Part shown: one piece after another, positions 4,336-6,041 of the stretch
Position numbering within the stretch: the stretch's first letter is position 1
Layout: every line of letters begins with the position of its first letter
Source of the DNA: Actinomycetota bacterium
GTDB lineage: Bacteria; Actinomycetota; Thermoleophilia; Solirubrobacterales; 70-9
Length of the DNA: 6,041 bases
Direction: 5' to 3'
Assembly (NCBI GenBank): GCA_018268695.1
Contig: JAFDWD010000117.1
Coordinates: 1-6,041 of the forward strand
Position numbers and translations under genes: made by a program
Notes under the pieces: model-generated
The model's input: only the letters and a program-made list of their open reading frames with translations
The model's database searches: none
Told to the model about the DNA's origin: nothing

Positions 4336-6041
4336 TCACGCGGCGATCGGCACCGCGGTGGAATAGCCGGCGGCAGCGGCGTCGAGCGCCAGCCGGTAAC
4401 CGGCGGCGAGCTGGCTCATCGACCGCTCCCAGGACCGGGCGCGGGCGCCGCGGACGCCGGCCGAGCCGAGCTTCGCGCGCAGCTCGGGCGAGGCGGCGAG
4501 CTGGAGGATCGCTCCGGCGACGTGATCGGCGTCCGGACGGCAGAGAAGGCCCGTGTGGCGGTTCTCGACCAAGGCCGCGGGACCGCCCTCGGCGATCGCG
4601 ATCACCGGCAGCCCGCTGGCGCCGGCCTCGAGGATCACCTGGCCGTAGGTGTCGGTGACGCTGCAGAAGAGGAAGGCGTCGGCGCTGGCGTAGGCGACCG
4701 CGAGCTCCTCTCCGCCGAGCCAGCCGAGGAAGGTGGCGGCGTCGCCGAGGCGCGCCCGCAGCTCGGCCTCCTCCGGCCCGCCACCCGCCAGCAGCAGGTG
4801 CAGCCGGGGATCCGCGGCGTGAGCGGTGAGGAAGGCGTCGGCGAGCAGGTCGACTCCCTTCTCTTTCGAGAGGCGCCCGGCGTAGATGACCTTGATCTCG
4901 CCCGTGTAGCCGGCGCGGTCGGCCTTCGCCGGGTCGAAGCGCTCGACGTCCACCCCGCGCTCCCAGCGGCCGACCGTGCCGCCATCGATCCCCAGCTCGG
5001 CGAGCGAGGCGTCGGCGGCCGGGCTCGGCGAGAGCACCCGGGCGGGGGCGCCGTAGAACGCCCCGAGACCGGCCTGGGCCACCGCCTCGAGCATCGCGTC
5101 GGCGCGCAGGCCCGCGTAGGTGGCGAGCTCGGTGTGGTAGCTGGCGAGGAGCGGTACGCCGGTGATCCGGCTGAGCAGCGTCGCCGCGATCCCGGCCGGG
5201 CCGGGGGCGGTGACGTGGACGAGGTCGTAGTTGCCGTCGGCCAGCGCCTCGACCAGCTCCGGGACCGCCGGGACCCCGAGGCGCATTCCCGCGTAGAAGG
5301 GCAGCTCCAGCTCGGCGGCGGCCGGGAGGCGGCGGTCGACGCCCGGGTCGGTGCCGATCACCTCGACGTCGAAGCCGGGGACGCCGCGCTCGCGGATCTG
5401 CTCGATCGTGTGCGTGACCCCATGCATCGAGCCGATCCCGTCGGCGATCAGGGCGACCCGGCGGCGGTCCCCGGCGCCGCGCTCGCGCAGCTTCGCTTTC
5501 TCGGCCCCGAGGAAGGCGGTCGAGGGCGCGTATGGGAAGGCCGGGACGAGCGCCTCGAAGACCCCGGTCGCGGCGCTGCCGAGGTCGCCGGAGGAGAACG
5601 CTTCGATCCCCTCGTCGACGGCGACGCGCAGGCGCCGCTCGTGGCGGCGGCGGGCGCGGCGGTAGAGATCGGCGTGGGAGAAGCCGTCGGCCTGCAGCAG
5701 GTCGAGGAGCTCGCGGCCTCTGGCGTCGATGCCGACGCCCGAGAGCCAGGCCTCGAGCAGGCAGCGGGCGTCCTCGGGACCGACGTCGGTGGCGACCTTG
5801 CCCTCGCGCTCGGCCCCCTCGCGGATCACCCGTTCGGCCATCTTCAGGACCGCGTTCGGGTCCGGGGCGGTGCCGGGCGCCGCCACCTCGGCCTCGTCCA
5901 GCGCCCGCGTCGCCAGCGCCATCGCCGCGTGCGTCCACTTCGCGGCGGAACCTTGTTCGCCCCGCGCCTCGGCATGGCCGGCGCGCATGTGGGCGAGAAA
6001 CTCTTCCGGCGTGGCAGCGGCCGGGACCTCGGTCCAGGTCC
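4336..6041 (-). CDS. GT4-type glycosyltransferase, N-terminus beyond window (possible PHP fusion)
   Basis: The C-terminal part is a two-domain GT-B glycosyltransferase of family GT4, which moves a sugar from a nucleotide-sugar donor. Counting from the ATG at 5988, the acceptor domain begins at RRVALIADGIGSMHGVTHTI (176-195). It includes YDLVHVTAPGPAGIAA (254-269) and SYHTELATYAGLR (283-295). The donor domain has GVDVERFDP (345-353), VIYAGRLSKEKGVDLL (367-382), LLAGGGPEEAEL (399-410) and TDTYGQVILEAGASGLPVIA (445-464). In the last motif the first Glu of the usual E-x7-E is Asp, as in some MgtA/SQD2-like members. About 170 residues precede this: charged, helical and unrecognised. The frame has no stop before the right edge. 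The 17 codons upstream of that ATG read TWTEVPAAATPEEFLAH, which resembles the tail of PHP-type phosphoesterase domains. The true start is therefore probably outside the window, and the protein may be a PHP-glycosyltransferase fusion. Soluble, with no signal peptide seen in this part. Donor and acceptor are unknown. ppk follows after 44 nt. Confidence 0.88.
   Translation of the reverse strand, partial: TWTEVPAAATPEEFLAHMRAGHAEARGEQGSAAKWTHAAMALATRALDEAEVAAPGTAPDPNAVLKMAERVIREGAEREGKVATDVGPEDARCLLEAWLSGVGIDARGRELLDLLQADGFSHADLYRRARRRHERRLRVAVDEGIEAFSSGDLGSAATGVFEALVPAFPYAPSTAFLGAEKAKLRERGAGDRRRVALIADGIGSMHGVTHTIEQIRERGVPGFDVEVIGTDPGVDRRLPAAAELELPFYAGMRLGVPAVPELVEALADGNYDLVHVTAPGPAGIAATLLSRITGVPLLASYHTELATYAGLRADAMLEAVAQAGLGAFYGAPARVLSPSPAADASLAELGIDGGTVGRWERGVDVERFDPAKADRAGYTGEIKVIYAGRLSKEKGVDLLADAFLTAHAADPRLHLLLAGGGPEEAELRARLGDAATFLGWLGGEELAVAYASADAFLFCSVTDTYGQVILEAGASGLPVIAIAEGGPAALVENRHTGLLCRPDADHVAGAILQLAASPELRAKLGSAGVRGARARSWERSMSQLAAGYRLALDAAAAGYSTAVPIAA

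Noticed and set aside
2516..4366. 616-codon open frame on the plus strand, antisense to ppk
   Set aside because: The translation is low-complexity, rich in Arg, Asp, Val and His, with no family motif. It mirrors the GC-rich third positions of ppk1, which is unmistakable on the other strand.
4292..5938. An N-terminal extension of PPK1 by about 550 residues, since its frame stays open upstream
   Set aside because: The extension is Arg/Pro/Gly-rich shadow sequence lying over the real glycosyltransferase frame. PPK1 homology begins right after the ATG at 4291.

Overview
The window is GC-rich DNA, very rich in G/C at third codon positions, with long stop-free shadow frames on both strands. This base composition and the style of the proteins suggest a high-GC actinobacterium. 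A Thermoleophilia/Solirubrobacterales-like lineage is my best guess from general protein feel only, because no rRNA or other marker is present. All four genes that I accept are on the minus strand, so transcription runs from right to left.

Right to left, the layout is as follows. (1) 6041-4336 is a GT-B fold, GT4-type glycosyltransferase. Its reading frame runs off the right edge, and the residues at that edge look like the tail of another, possibly PHP-type, domain. (2) 4291-2171 is polyphosphate kinase PPK1, with all main catalytic residues visible. (3) 2157-1516 is a DUF47/PhoU-like 'Pit accessory' protein that starts 13 nt after the ppk stop. (4) 1515-903 is a gap of about 610 bp with no convincing gene. 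It is packed with inverted repeats and has a 22-bp tandem repeat and a possible promoter nearer the next gene. (5) 902-1 is a PiT-family phosphate transporter whose C-terminus lies beyond the left edge.

Three of the four genes form a phosphate module. PiT imports phosphate, the DUF47 protein is the usual partner or regulator of such transporters, and PPK1 stores phosphate as polyphosphate. ppk and the DUF47 gene are almost certainly co-transcribed, and the glycosyltransferase is probably in the same unit because only 44 nt separate it from ppk. The usual DUF47-pit pair is here split by the palindrome-rich gap.

The most interesting part is 1164-1520. Two 46-bp hairpins (1164-1209 and 1308-1353) are the same length and recognisably related, most similar when one is inverted. 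They differ at four stem positions by base changes that keep the pairing on both sides. A further palindrome competes with the first hairpin. A 123-bp hairpin with perfect 16-bp arms has the DUF47 stop codon inside its stem. These look like members of REP/BIME-like palindromic families or a structured RNA region. A genome-wide search is needed to decide, and I could not run one.
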